Positions 40,024 through 49,760 of a DNA stretch of 64,000 nucleotides are shown piece by piece. The DNA is taken from the NCBI GenBank assembly GCA_051294375.1, contig CM119264.1, forward strand, positions 28,500,696 to 28,564,695. Direction: 5' to 3'. The translations under genes and the position numbers were made by a program. The notes beneath the pieces were generated by a model. That model had not been told where the DNA came from and did not search any database. It saw only the letters and a list, made by a program, of their open reading frames with translations. This DNA is from Paraspadella gotoi. Taxonomy: Eukaryota; Chaetognatha. Position 1 is the stretch's first letter; each line of letters starts with the position of its first letter.

Positions 40024-40510
40024 TGTTGTTGTTGTTGTTGTTGTTTGCAGAGGCACAATAACATCCATTTAATTATCACGACGAAGATAAAGAAGATTTA
40101 GAACGACGAATGGCAAAGATAAAGACGATGTGAGGATGACGACCATAGCGACGACGAGAGCGAAGACGGTGACGACGACGATGGCGACGACAACAATCAC
40201 TATAATTGTGATGATGATGATATCAACAACAGGATGACAATAGTGATGCTAATGACGACAAAATTGACAATAAACTTGACGACTCTGACAATAATGATAT
40301 TGATGAAGAGACAATGACAATGGCAATGTCAAAGTTTGATTATGACTATAAAGATGACTGCGACAATGATACTCGCAATGAGAGAAGCGACAACGATGAC
40401 AACTACGATAGCAATGTCTCTGACGACAACAATAGCGACTATGACTGTAATGACAGTGACGACGATAGCGACGACGAAATCGAGGACCGTGACGACGATA
40501 GCGACGCCGC
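40024..40510. repeat. GTT tract and GAC/GAT/AAT trinucleotide-rich region
   Basis: (TTG)n at 40024-40044, then about 430 bp of GACGAC, GATGAT and ACAATG mixtures. Open frames give Asp/Asn runs and are not supported as genes. Confidence 0.8.
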
Positions 40511-40627
40511 CCTCCAGATCGACTTCGGTCACGGTTCACGACGTCAGCGCCTCTGGAGATTTTAGGCCGAAGCGAGAAACAGTTGGAGAAAAAAAAAGCG
40601 GGGAGAATTTCCTGCCTTCGGTGGCAG

Positions 40628-40684
40628 GGATCTGCGTCGGCGGAAGGGATCTGCGTCGGCGGAAGGGATCTGCGTCGGTGAAAA
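40628..40684. repeat. 19-bp tandem repeat, three units
   Basis: GGATCTGCGTCGGCGGAAG begins at 40628, 40647 and 40666, with the last unit diverging. Looser relatives of the unit (GGGATCAGCGTCGGCGAAAG) lie at about 40973. Confidence 0.9.
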
Positions 40685-41620
40685 TGATTTTTGTCGGCGC
40701 AAGGGCAGAAGAGATTTTCGACGGCAAAAAATATCTACAACATTGAGAGATGAATAAAATAATGGAAGGAAAGGAAAGAAAGATCTTTGTTATTTGACTA
40801 GATCTAGATATATTAATATTACAAAGAAAGGAATCCGAGTCAATGGGAAGTAAATAGTTGATAGAAAAGATATCCGTCTGAAAACATATAATGTCAGGGG
40901 AAAAGATATTTATCATTTAATCCTGCGACAATAAAAAGAAAAAGGCCGTAATGAGATTTGCACCGGAAAAAGGGATCAGCGTCGGCGAAAGATATCTAAG
41001 TCGGCAGATTAGTTCCTGCGTTGTAGTCAACGTCGATATTACGTCGTTTGTTAATTAGAATATATAAATAAGTTTATTTTAAATAAAACTTTTTTTTTTA
41101 ATCGCTTGCGTGTAAAGTATTTATTGAGGATTTTTCGACTCCGAATGATAATCATAATTATGATGTCAAGTCTTGGAAAAACAAACATTTTCTCGGTCCG
41201 CGTCCCGTTCGTACGCGAGCGTGACTTTCCGTCATCCCCGCCATTTTGATTTTCCGCTTTGGTTCCGTCAGTCATCCGGAAAAAAAAACTCGACTCGAAA
41301 TGATTATCCAATATAAAAAGAAAAAGAATTACGAGAAGTGGAAAATGCGCTCCATACGCCATAGGTCAAACACGACATAAAACGCGACGATGAGACGGAC
41401 GACGGCCGAGACGGCGACACGACGACGATGCCGTCTCTCCAAAGGTCACGCGATGGGTCTCTCTCGGCTAGATTCTGAGCCGCTTATCCCGGCGGCCGGA
41501 AATTTCTCGGCATCGATCCCTAGATCGCTACGCGCGGGAAGCAGCCGACGGAAATGGGTTTATGCTTTCGGGTTTCGGGGATGAAAATGTATATGTTTTT
41601 GGCAAAGTAGATCATCTGGA

Positions 41621-41740
<120 letters not shown>

Positions 41741-42787
41741 ATGTCATGGAAGACGGGTTCTCCTGTCGGCACGATTCTACGCCGCGATCATGACGAAATT
41801 AAAATGTTAAGCGGAAGACAGGACTCGATCCCCGCAACGCAATTTGTCAGGCGTTCAGAAGGGAAAGCATATACCCCACCGGGGATTTTTTTCCCTTCTT
41901 TAAGGCAATGGAAGAAAATATATTATAATAATACCTTATATACCATCTTACTCGAAATATACACGCACGAAAAAGCCAAAAGGGGGCACCGGTCGCCAAC
42001 GGTCATCGTAAAAAAACAATGAAAAGGGAAAAAAAAAGAAAATGCGAAGGAAGAAAAATTTCTTTTTAGTAGCGAAGACACGAAAAAGTCATAAACTAAT
42101 TTTTTGACTTTTGACTCCTCGAAATTCTTCTTAAGAAAAAAAAATTAAAATTTTTCTCTTTCTCGAGCTGAGTTAATGAACTTGATCAAGACGGACAATT
42201 TTAAGGGATCTGTTAAGAAACTGGCGAAAGGCTGTAATCGAATGTGAGGCTCTTAAGTCGAACAGATTTCTTACTTATTAATCGAGTAAGAAAAAATGTT
42301 TTTCTGTCTCTCGCGCAAGTTTAATTAGCGAATTCTCCTTAAGTTTGGCGCTTCTTCAAAAAAAAAAAAAAAGAGATTATTTTTTTCCGAAGCGGCACGA
42401 AAAGTACTAACTACTATGATTAAATATCTCACTCTCTCTCTCTCTCTCTCTTGTTCTCTGTAATAGAAAAATAACTTTTGTACAGTACGTTATCGCGTTG
42501 AAAGCTCATATCAGGAGACCACAATCGATTTTTCTAAGACTTCTTGCCAAGATAAAACTGCTGCCAAGGAAATTGACTTTGCGGCGTCATTTGCGAATCG
42601 CCATCTTTGGATTTATCTCTTTTTTTCTTCTCAGTGTCTCTGTCTCTATCTCTCTCTGTCACAGTAGCGACTATGCCATCTTCGTCTCTTTCCGGCCGCG
42701 CCCTCTGCCGCTAAAGAATGAAATCCCGAGGTCTTTATTGTGACATTATTGATGACACGTTATGGTGGAAGGCAGACCCGGATCCGG

Positions 42788-42790
<3 letters not shown>

Positions 42791-42873
<83 letters not shown>
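42791..42873. repeat. (CT)n microsatellite
   Basis: A perfect CT tract of about 41 units, with further CT-rich sequence to 42945. Confidence 0.96.
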
Positions 42874-42875
<2 letters not shown>

Positions 42876-43435
42876 CTATTTCCCTCGGATCCTCCCTTTC
42901 TTTGCCCCCTTCCTTTCTCTCTCTCTCTCCCTCTCTCTCCCTCGATGGAGATCATGATACAACTGGCCCCATCTTTTGGTCCGAAATATGACCACCGCCA
43001 TGAAAATTTTATCAAGCGGGTCGCCGATTCCTTCGGATATATGGAGGTTTTTACAGCGGCCATGAAAAATACGAAAATGAGGAGAAAGCCTCTTTATTTA
43101 CGAAGGAAAAAAAATATAGACAAACCAGATTATAAAACGTCGTATAAAAATAGAGAAAAAGGTTTGGATCGGAAAACGGAGTTTGTTAAAAGATTAGTTG
43201 TTTTTTTCGTTTTTTTCGTTTATTTATTTTAATATCAGTTTTCCTACTTTCTATTGAATTTGAATTTTTAGTTATATTAAAAATTTAATTTTTAAAAGCA
43301 TCGCAGTTCCCCAGTTTTTTCTTTTCTGGTTCATGCTTTGTCGAATAACCGCTCAGTCCTCACAAGTTTTGGCTCCTCGTCAAAGAATCCGCGCGGTCGC
43401 CACCGCGCCTCGGAGACGTTTTCCCTCGGCGCTCA

Positions 43436-43476
43436 CTGATTGGTTCAATTCTATAGCGCGAGCTTCGACCAATCAG
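43436..43476. promoter_or_regulatory. Inverted pair of CCAAT boxes
   Basis: CTGATTGGT (43436-43444) and ACCAATCAG (43468-43476) are perfect inverted copies of the NF-Y consensus, about three helical turns apart, just after a GC-rich stretch (43375-43435). They lie about 280 bp upstream of the start codon at 43756, at the left edge of the gene-dense block. This fits a core promoter. It is motif evidence only. Confidence 0.5.
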
Positions 43477-43755
43477 AAGTCGGCACGCAATTTGCGTATT
43501 TCTTTATTACGTGATCGAATGCGATTCTTAGCTAACGTGTTTTAATGTAGTTCTAACTTGTACTTTTATTCACTACCATTGAATCATTAAAATTGATTAA
43601 AGAAGAAAAAAAAGAATGAGGCTGTAAAAAATAGGCAAAGTGATCCTTTTACGATTTTAGGTGATTTCCTTCGATAGAAAACCAACGCGCTTGGTTTACG
43701 AGAGTCTTAAGATTTATCCTCAGACAATTTATGATTTTTTAAATAATTCCGTGAG

Positions 43756-44427
43756 ATGGCCGATGCGGAAGAGAGTTACTACGCCGACGAGGATGATTAC
43801 GAGGTGCGATTATCGTTAGGATCGCTTACGTTTTTTTTTGGACGCGTCACCCAAGCGAACTCCATTTGGACCTAAACATTAACGCAGGAAGAATACGAAG
43901 AAGACTACGGAGAATACGACGACTACGAGGACTACGAAGAGGAGGAGGAGGAAGAGCCGTGGGAGGAAGAGGAGGAATTTTGGGAGGAGCCCGCCATGGT
44001 GGAGGACTGGGGGGAACCTATGGAGGGTATGTATCGCTGCAGCATTTATTTATCATTAAAAATAACTGCACGTTAAAACTTAACACTACACAGCTGACGT
44101 GGCGCCTCAGGACGATTGGGTGGAACCCGCAGCGCCAGGTGATATTCGTCGCGAGATGACGCTCGATTTCCCATCCCCAATTTTTTTGACAAAGCGACGA
44201 TCGTCCCGGATTTAGTTGCGACGATTCGATCTTCGCCGAAAACGAGACGCGTCTCCACAGGAGGCGTGCCGCAAGACACTTCCGGTTGGCTGGACCCGTT
44301 CGATCTCGACAATGTCGCCACCTGGTGCATCGGCGCCACCATCTTTTTCGTCGGTTTCCACATCTACCACGGAGGATTCGCGCCCAGGACTGACGAGTGG
44401 TGGACGGCGAGCGACGTCTTTATTTAG
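43756..44427 (+). CDS. Small acidic single-pass membrane protein, unrecognised
   Basis: Four exons: 43756..43803, 43888..44026, 44094..44138 and 44195..44427, giving 154 residues. All donors are GT and all acceptors AG, phases agree, and introns are 84, 67 and 56 bp. Residues 1-62 are extremely rich in Glu, Asp, Tyr and Trp (MADAEESYYADEDDYE, then EEEEPWEEEEEFWEEP). A basic patch (RSSPKTRR) precedes one hydrophobic segment near the C-terminus (ATWCIGATIFFVGFHIY), and a short tail ends TASDVFI. This would place a short C-terminal tail and a long acidic N-terminus on opposite sides of a membrane. I considered NADH dehydrogenase beta-subcomplex accessory subunits because of size and topology but see no convincing match. 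The last intron is inferred from frame and pyrimidine tract; without it the protein would stop after exon 3. Confidence 0.62.
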
Positions 44428-45343
44428 GATTCGTCAAGATCCACGAACGAATTCTTAACGATTAAGATAATATTTTTGAAAATACAGATTCAGTTACATA
44501 TCTGGTATTTCTTGTATGAAATGATGCAGGGATTAAAATATTAATCGTTGCCAAAACGTGTTTACCTAGAAATCTCATATGCTATTCCGTTTTAAAGCGG
44601 AGTTGGAGTGACAATAATATGAATATCCAAGAGCTGCCATCTCACTACAAACTTGCAAAGTGTTTTGTCCCTCTGGCTAATATTTTATCAAGAACATTTT
44701 CAAATTCAGTTTTATAAGTAATATATATAAGTATAATATATATGTAATATAACTCATTATTTATTATTTATTAAATTATTAAATTATTATTTATTAAATG
44801 AATGGATAATTTTTATATTGGTTGTACCAATTTCATAACTCATTTTATTTTCATCTGCGGCGAAGGTTAAATCGTTTATTTGTTCTTTTACTTTATTAAA
44901 ATCTTTCAGGTTCCACTTTGTCTGACATCTGCCGTCATTGACTGAAACGAATTTCGACAAAAGAACATCAGTACTAAAAAGTAGGCGTATTATGGCGGCG
45001 AGAAAGAAAATTATGTAAACATGTATTTTAAATAATTAATTAGTTTAACTAAATAACTGGCGGTTTGTTTTAAAACTACTGTGCTTTTCATGTGGATTAT
45101 TTGGCTTCGTTGACAATGGAGTTTTAGTATGAAATAAAATGACAGGAAACGCTGTAATGTCACTTTCTAGTACCCGAAAACCGCCCCATGTCCTTCGACT
45201 TGTTCCTTTCTTTAAAAAAAATAAAATATTTCTTTCCTGTAAATTTTCTGTTTAGATAAATTGATAAAAAAATGTTCGGACTTTTTCAAACCTTCCTACG
45301 AACTAACTAGTTTGTTCCTGGTTTAAATTCAAAAGCCTTGGCA
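44428..45343. other. AT-rich spacer and probable TAK1 5' region
   Basis: A possible ATTAAA polyadenylation signal for the upstream gene lies at about 44532. An AT-rich middle follows. ATTATGGCGGCGAG at about 44989 resembles a YY1 site and also opens an 8-codon upstream reading frame (MAARKKIM then stop) about 350 bp before the TAK1 start. Confidence 0.4.
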
Positions 45344-47647
45344 ATGGCGGCGGAAATCCCCAAGTTCGTCCACGACATCCCCTACAACCACCTGACGATC
45401 CTGGAGGTCGTGGGCCGCGGCGCCTTCGGAACCGTCTACAAGGCCTTGTACGACGAAACCCTCGTCGCCGTCAAGGTCATCGAGAGCGAGAACGAAGTCA
45501 AGGCCTTCCTCACCGAAGTTCGTCAACTCTCGCGGGTGAGTCATCCCAACATCGTCGAACTCTACGGTGCCTGCAAGGAACGCCCCGTCTGCCTCATCAT
45601 GGAATTCGCCGAGGGTGGCTCCCTCTACAACGTCCTTCATGGATCCGAACCTCGCCCCATCTACACTTCGGCCAACGCCATCAGCTGGTGTCACCAGTGC
45701 GCCAGCGGCGTGGCCTATCTCCACGGCATGAAGCCCAAGGCCCTGATCCATCGCGACCTCAAACCGCCGAACCTGCTGCTCATCGCGGGCGGCACGGTGC
45801 TCAAGATCTGCGACTTCGGGACGGCCTGCGACATTCAGACCTACATGACCAATAACAAAGGCAGCGCCGCCTGGATGGCGCCCGAAGTCTTCGAAGGCTC
45901 AAAATACTCGGAAAAGTGCGACGTCTTTAGTTGGGGCATCATTTTGTGGGAAGTCTTGACGAGACAGAAACCCTTCGACGAGATCGGCGGCCCAGCCTTT
46001 CGCATCATGTGGGCGGTGCACAATGGCACCCGACCTCCGCCAATCCGCGGGTGTCCGAAGCCATTGGAGATTCTAATGACGCGATGCTGGGCCCGGGACG
46101 CCGACAAGCGGCCGTCGATGGAAGAGGTCGTCAACATCATGTCGCATCTCATGCAATTCTTCCCTGGAGCCGAAGAACCAATCGTTTATCCGTCGGACGT
46201 GGACACAATCGACGAAGCTTTGGGTCAAGTCAACGTCGCCGGCGGCGGGAACTCGCCGAGCACAATGTCCACAACCTTACAGATCGCGGGAGGCTGCAGG
46301 ATGCCGTCAACTGGGGGTAGCACCAGCGGCATGACGGCTTCGGAACAAGGAACTATTAAAACGAAGCTGCTACACGGGGAACCCGTCGTCGTCAACGTGA
46401 TGCCACAACGCCGTCAAACTCCCGTTGTCATGGAGACTGATAGAGGCGCCATGGTGCCATCGGCGCCGGCCTCTTTGGCAAACTCCCGCGAGAATCTCTT
46501 TGGTGGCGGCGTCGGTGCCGCCGCTGCTCACGCCGCCGCAGCCGCTGCATCGCGATCCTCGACGCCGATCGAACTGAAGCGCCGCTCGGCCGACTTAACG
46601 ATGCTCAGGGAACTGGAACGCCTCGCCGAAGGAAAGCATTGGCAGGGAGGCGGCGGCGTTGCCGCTAACAACGGTGCCAATCACGGCATCGAGACCGGGC
46701 GCTACCCGGTCCATCAGGCCGTGTCGGCGCCGAACTTGAGAGGACTCTTGTCGTCGGAAACTTTGAACATCCTCGTGGGAAAAAAACCATTGACGCCGGA
46801 GCGGGCGCCAGCTCAAAGTCACCAATATTCGATGCATCAACAAAACATGCAGCCGCCGCCTTTGCCGCCCAAACCTTCCACGCCCATCGCTTCGCCACTA
46901 CGAGAATCGATGGGCGGAATCTTCTGCGTTGGCGGCGGCCCGCCGATTTTCGGGACGACGTCGCACCGACCTTCCAAAGTGTCGTCCGCTCAACCCAATC
47001 AGCCCGCCTCTCGCCTCAATCCCACCAGCCCATCTTCCGTTCCCAGTCGACAGTACCCCACTTCTCTCCCGCTCTCCAACGTCAACCGCGTCTCCAATTC
47101 TCCCGCCAACGGCAAAATCGTGTCCCCGCCGAGTCACGGTTCTCCTTCGAGCAACTTTCCGGTCCAAGCTTCCTCCTCAAAGAGCGGCACGCCCACCTCG
47201 CCCGAATACCCGCGTCAAGAGTTCACCTTTCCCACTCTCGACCATCAACTGCGCCCTCTTCAGCCCGCCGCCGAATCCGCCGAATCCATGGACATTTTTC
47301 GCCGCCACTGTCAGATGGCGCAGGAGTATCTCCGCGTTCAGTCGGAAATGCAGAATCTTCACAAGCGGAAGAACGAGATTCGCGAGGAACTGGAGAAGGA
47401 GAACAGAGACAAGGAGGAGAACAGCAAAAACGTGGAAGAATTCAAAAAGCTCACCTCGGAAAACGAGAGTCTTTTGATGTGGAAGAACAATTTGTTAAAA
47501 AAGTTGGAGGAGATCAAAAGGCAAAAACAAAGAGATTTCCGGCCGGCCGAGCGTCAGCCTGCGTCGCTGCCGCAGCAGTCGCAACAGCCCGCGCAGCAAC
47601 CGACGAGAAGTTTCTCCGAGTCTGGAAAGCCGCCTTCCGCATTGTGA
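45344..47647 (+). CDS. MAP3K7: TAK1 / MAP3K7 mitogen-activated protein kinase kinase kinase
   Basis: A single uninterrupted exon encodes 767 residues. TAK1 phosphorylates MAP2Ks and IKK downstream of TGF-beta/BMP, TNF/IL-1 and Toll/IMD-type signals, and acts in the cytosol with TAB1 and TAB2/3. The kinase domain covers about 17-275: glycine loop GRGAFG (24-29), catalytic lysine in VAVK (K44), HRD 136-138, DFG 157-159 and APE 179-181. The activation loop reads TYMTNNKGS, so the sites equivalent to human T184, T187 and S192 are present. A long Ser/Pro/Ala-rich linker (about 285-620) is larger than in the roughly 600-residue human protein. The C-terminus (TLDHQLRP at about 628, then CQMAQEYL at about 656 and a coiled coil to about 735) matches the TAB2/3-binding tail. 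The start is the first ATG (TTGGCAATGG); an in-frame TTG two codons earlier is not a likely start. Lack of introns is unusual for an animal TAK1. Confidence 0.97.
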   Translation: MAAEIPKFVHDIPYNHLTILEVVGRGAFGTVYKALYDETLVAVKVIESENEVKAFLTEVRQLSRVSHPNIVELYGACKERPVCLIMEFAEGGSLYNVLHGSEPRPIYTSANAISWCHQCASGVAYLHGMKPKALIHRDLKPPNLLLIAGGTVLKICDFGTACDIQTYMTNNKGSAAWMAPEVFEGSKYSEKCDVFSWGIILWEVLTRQKPFDEIGGPAFRIMWAVHNGTRPPPIRGCPKPLEILMTRCWARDADKRPSMEEVVNIMSHLMQFFPGAEEPIVYPSDVDTIDEALGQVNVAGGGNSPSTMSTTLQIAGGCRMPSTGGSTSGMTASEQGTIKTKLLHGEPVVVNVMPQRRQTPVVMETDRGAMVPSAPASLANSRENLFGGGVGAAAAHAAAAAASRSSTPIELKRRSADLTMLRELERLAEGKHWQGGGGVAANNGANHGIETGRYPVHQAVSAPNLRGLLSSETLNILVGKKPLTPERAPAQSHQYSMHQQNMQPPPLPPKPSTPIASPLRESMGGIFCVGGGPPIFGTTSHRPSKVSSAQPNQPASRLNPTSPSSVPSRQYPTSLPLSNVNRVSNSPANGKIVSPPSHGSPSSNFPVQASSSKSGTPTSPEYPRQEFTFPTLDHQLRPLQPAAESAESMDIFRRHCQMAQEYLRVQSEMQNLHKRKNEIREELEKENRDKEENSKNVEEFKKLTSENESLLMWKNNLLKKLEEIKRQKQRDFRPAERQPASLPQQSQQPAQQPTRSFSESGKPPSAL

Positions 47648-47989
47648 TATTTTTGTTTATTTTCGAGAGCGAATTGCCGTGTTGATGGCGCGTTGTGAGG
47701 TTTGGAGTTCACGCTAATTTAACCCACCCTACTGCAAGTTTGTTGCACTGACTTTGTGGCACCGTCGAATTGTTTGTTGTTGTTTCTGTCCCGGCAAAAT
47801 TATTTTTGACGGCGATTCTTTTTTTTTTCCAAACGAATCGACATTTTCATCGTTGTTATTTTTCTTTTTCTAAAGAAGTTTTATTGACAAGTCAATAAGA
47901 AAAGATGCTAAGTCTAATCATAAAATGATAATTAGAAAGAGACAAAAGAAATCGTTGGACAACAGAGAGAGAGAGAAAGAAAGAAAGAA

Positions 47990-48028
47990 AAAAAAAACAA
48001 TGTCATTGACAATGACATTGTTTTTTTT
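47990..48028. repeat. Perfect hairpin in the TAK1 3' flank
   Basis: Arms 47990-48007 and 48011-48028 (core ACAATGTCATT / AATGACATTGT, extended by A8/T8) are exact reverse complements around a 3-base loop. It sits about 340 bp after the TAK1 stop codon. It may affect 3'-end formation of TAK1 or be chance in an A-rich stretch. Confidence 0.75.
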
Positions 48029-48428
48029 CTTGACTCAATGACTCATTGTTTTCTCGCGATTTCGTTGATCGAGTGATGGTAGCGTGAAACTGTCATTTAT
48101 GAAAGAAATTTATAGGCTGAAAGGATCTGCATATATCTCTTAAACTTTTACCTGGGTTGAAATTAAAGCGTTGAATAGATTTGCTATTTATTAAAAAAAA
48201 CCTAAGATTATCAATATGGCCATTAAATTGATTAATACTAATATTTCCCGTGATTTCTTTGTCTCGGTTTAGAAATGACCAGAAAAATGTTCACATGTTG
48301 CATTCACCATGAAATTCATTTGCCATTAAGATATTTCAGAGTGTTAGTATTATGCGACGAAAATAAAACTAGGATCAGAATCTCACGACCCCTTTTCATT
48401 CTCTCTAACTTTGTCAAAAACTTTAACC

Positions 48429-49700
48429 ATGCGAATAAAGTGCAGCGTCGACGTACACAACCGCGCATGCGCCGTGGCCGGGGTCGCGACCGTTTGCAAG
48501 CCGACTCACGCGCAAGTCAGCATCGGCAAAAAACCCGGAAGCGATCAAGAGCTTTTCCTCATGATCGCCACGACGAAGGATCTCAATGGAAGAAAATTCG
48601 TCCTCAAAGAAAACGTTTCCCGCGTCTTCGTAAAATTCGTTGAGGACGGCAAAGCGACGATTCAATTGAAGGAACCCACTTTCGATCTCCGCATCTCTAA
48701 GGCCGATCCCTCTAAACTCAAGCTCTTTCTTAATGCCTTGAAGCTGGCCCATGAGGGTCGCCCGCTGGACAAGGAAAACATTTCCATGCTGGCGCCGGCG
48801 TCTACAAAGTCCGTGGAAAAACCGACGGAGAAACTCTGCGTTCGACATCGGAAAGATTATCCCGTCACGCGGGGGTTTCCTTCTTCGTTGACGACTCTCG
48901 AGATTCAAGGCTGCAAATTGACTCGAGTCGATCGTCGAATCCTCGAACTAAAACATTTGCGCTTCCTCGATCTCAGCGACAACGCCCTCAAGCAATTGCC
49001 TCCCGATTGCGGTCAGTTGACGCAATTGCGCGAATTGCGTCTGGAGCGGAATCAGCTCAGCGAATTCCCGGCCGGCCTTTGTCAAGGACCTTGGATAAAA
49101 TGTCTTAAAGTGTTGAACCTCACCGGGAATCGCCTCGAAGGATGCTCACTGCCGCTTCAATTCGGCGAGTTGGTCAACCTCGTCAATTTGGTCGTCGACG
49201 ACAACAGTTTGACGGCTCTACCGCCGACGGTCGGTAATCTCTCTCTCTTGCGGCGTCTCTCCGTCGCCAAGAACAAACTCAAAATGTTGCCGGCGTCCTT
49301 TTTGAGACTTCGCCTTGAGAACCTAGACATTTCGGACAATGAGTTTGTCGACCTCTCCCTCGTGCGACGAACTGGTGAACCCCCTGCTTCTCGAACCGTT
49401 CCGAATCTTTTGGAGATTTGTGGCAACGCCATCCTTCAAAAGGGAATTCCTTTTAATCCAGAAATCATTCCCCGAAATCTCTGCTGGTATCTTCAATACT
49501 TTTCGAAACGGTGCTTCTGCGGCCAGTTCTGTTTCGAATCTTCCCTCCGTGCCACAGCCCCCTTGGATCCCCACTTTGTTGCCAACACGTGTTCCAACAC
49601 AACCGATCGAAATGCCGGTCGCATCCCCGTCTTGGCCTTTTTATGTTCTTCACGATGTTACGAAAAATTTTATAAAAATCCAATGGTATTTTCCATTTGA
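48429..49700 (+). CDS. LRR1: LRR1, leucine-rich repeat receptor of a CUL2 ubiquitin ligase
   Basis: One exon, 423 residues, close to the human length of 414. LRR1 is the substrate receptor with which CUL2-RBX1 ubiquitylates the CMG helicase so that it can be unloaded at replication termination in the nucleus. The N-terminal part (1-120) contains the conserved segment FVKFVEDGKATIQLKEP. Leucine-rich repeats run from about residue 152 to 304, for example LRFLDLSDNALKQLP and LRELRLERNQLSEFP. The C-terminus has the family's IIPRNLCWYL, the Cys-rich CFCGQFC and a final CSSRCY, where the VHL/CUL2 box lies. The start is ACCATGCG at 48429. Upstream in-frame codons to 48411 depend on a TTG start and do not look conserved. 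A possible AATAAA at about 48362 would end TAK1 transcripts. The stop lies only 60 bp before the next gene. Confidence 0.95.
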   Translation: MRIKCSVDVHNRACAVAGVATVCKPTHAQVSIGKKPGSDQELFLMIATTKDLNGRKFVLKENVSRVFVKFVEDGKATIQLKEPTFDLRISKADPSKLKLFLNALKLAHEGRPLDKENISMLAPASTKSVEKPTEKLCVRHRKDYPVTRGFPSSLTTLEIQGCKLTRVDRRILELKHLRFLDLSDNALKQLPPDCGQLTQLRELRLERNQLSEFPAGLCQGPWIKCLKVLNLTGNRLEGCSLPLQFGELVNLVNLVVDDNSLTALPPTVGNLSLLRRLSVAKNKLKMLPASFLRLRLENLDISDNEFVDLSLVRRTGEPPASRTVPNLLEICGNAILQKGIPFNPEIIPRNLCWYLQYFSKRCFCGQFCFESSLRATAPLDPHFVANTCSNTTDRNAGRIPVLAFLCSSRCYEKFYKNPMVFSI

Positions 49701-49760
49701 ATCTTGTTGAATTTAATTTTCGAATTTTATTACTTTTAAGACTTTCACCCGACGATAATC
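49701..49760 (+). promoter_or_regulatory. 60-bp intergenic region with acceptor-like site
   Basis: Between the LRR1 stop and the dipeptidase ATG lies only a T-rich stretch ending TTTTATTACTTTTAAG (AG at 49739-49740), then 20 bp to the ATG. There is no AATAAA and no room for a normal terminator plus promoter. The T-rich/AG pattern resembles a trans-splice or cis-splice acceptor. This is inference from sequence only. Confidence 0.4.

Noticed and set aside
43333-43545. 70-codon frame before the acidic gene
   Set aside because: It overlaps the CCAAT-box promoter-like region and has no feature of a protein domain.
45338-45343. Upstream in-frame TTG as TAK1 start
   Set aside because: Eukaryotic initiation at the ATG two codons later is far more likely; the two extra residues show no conservation.
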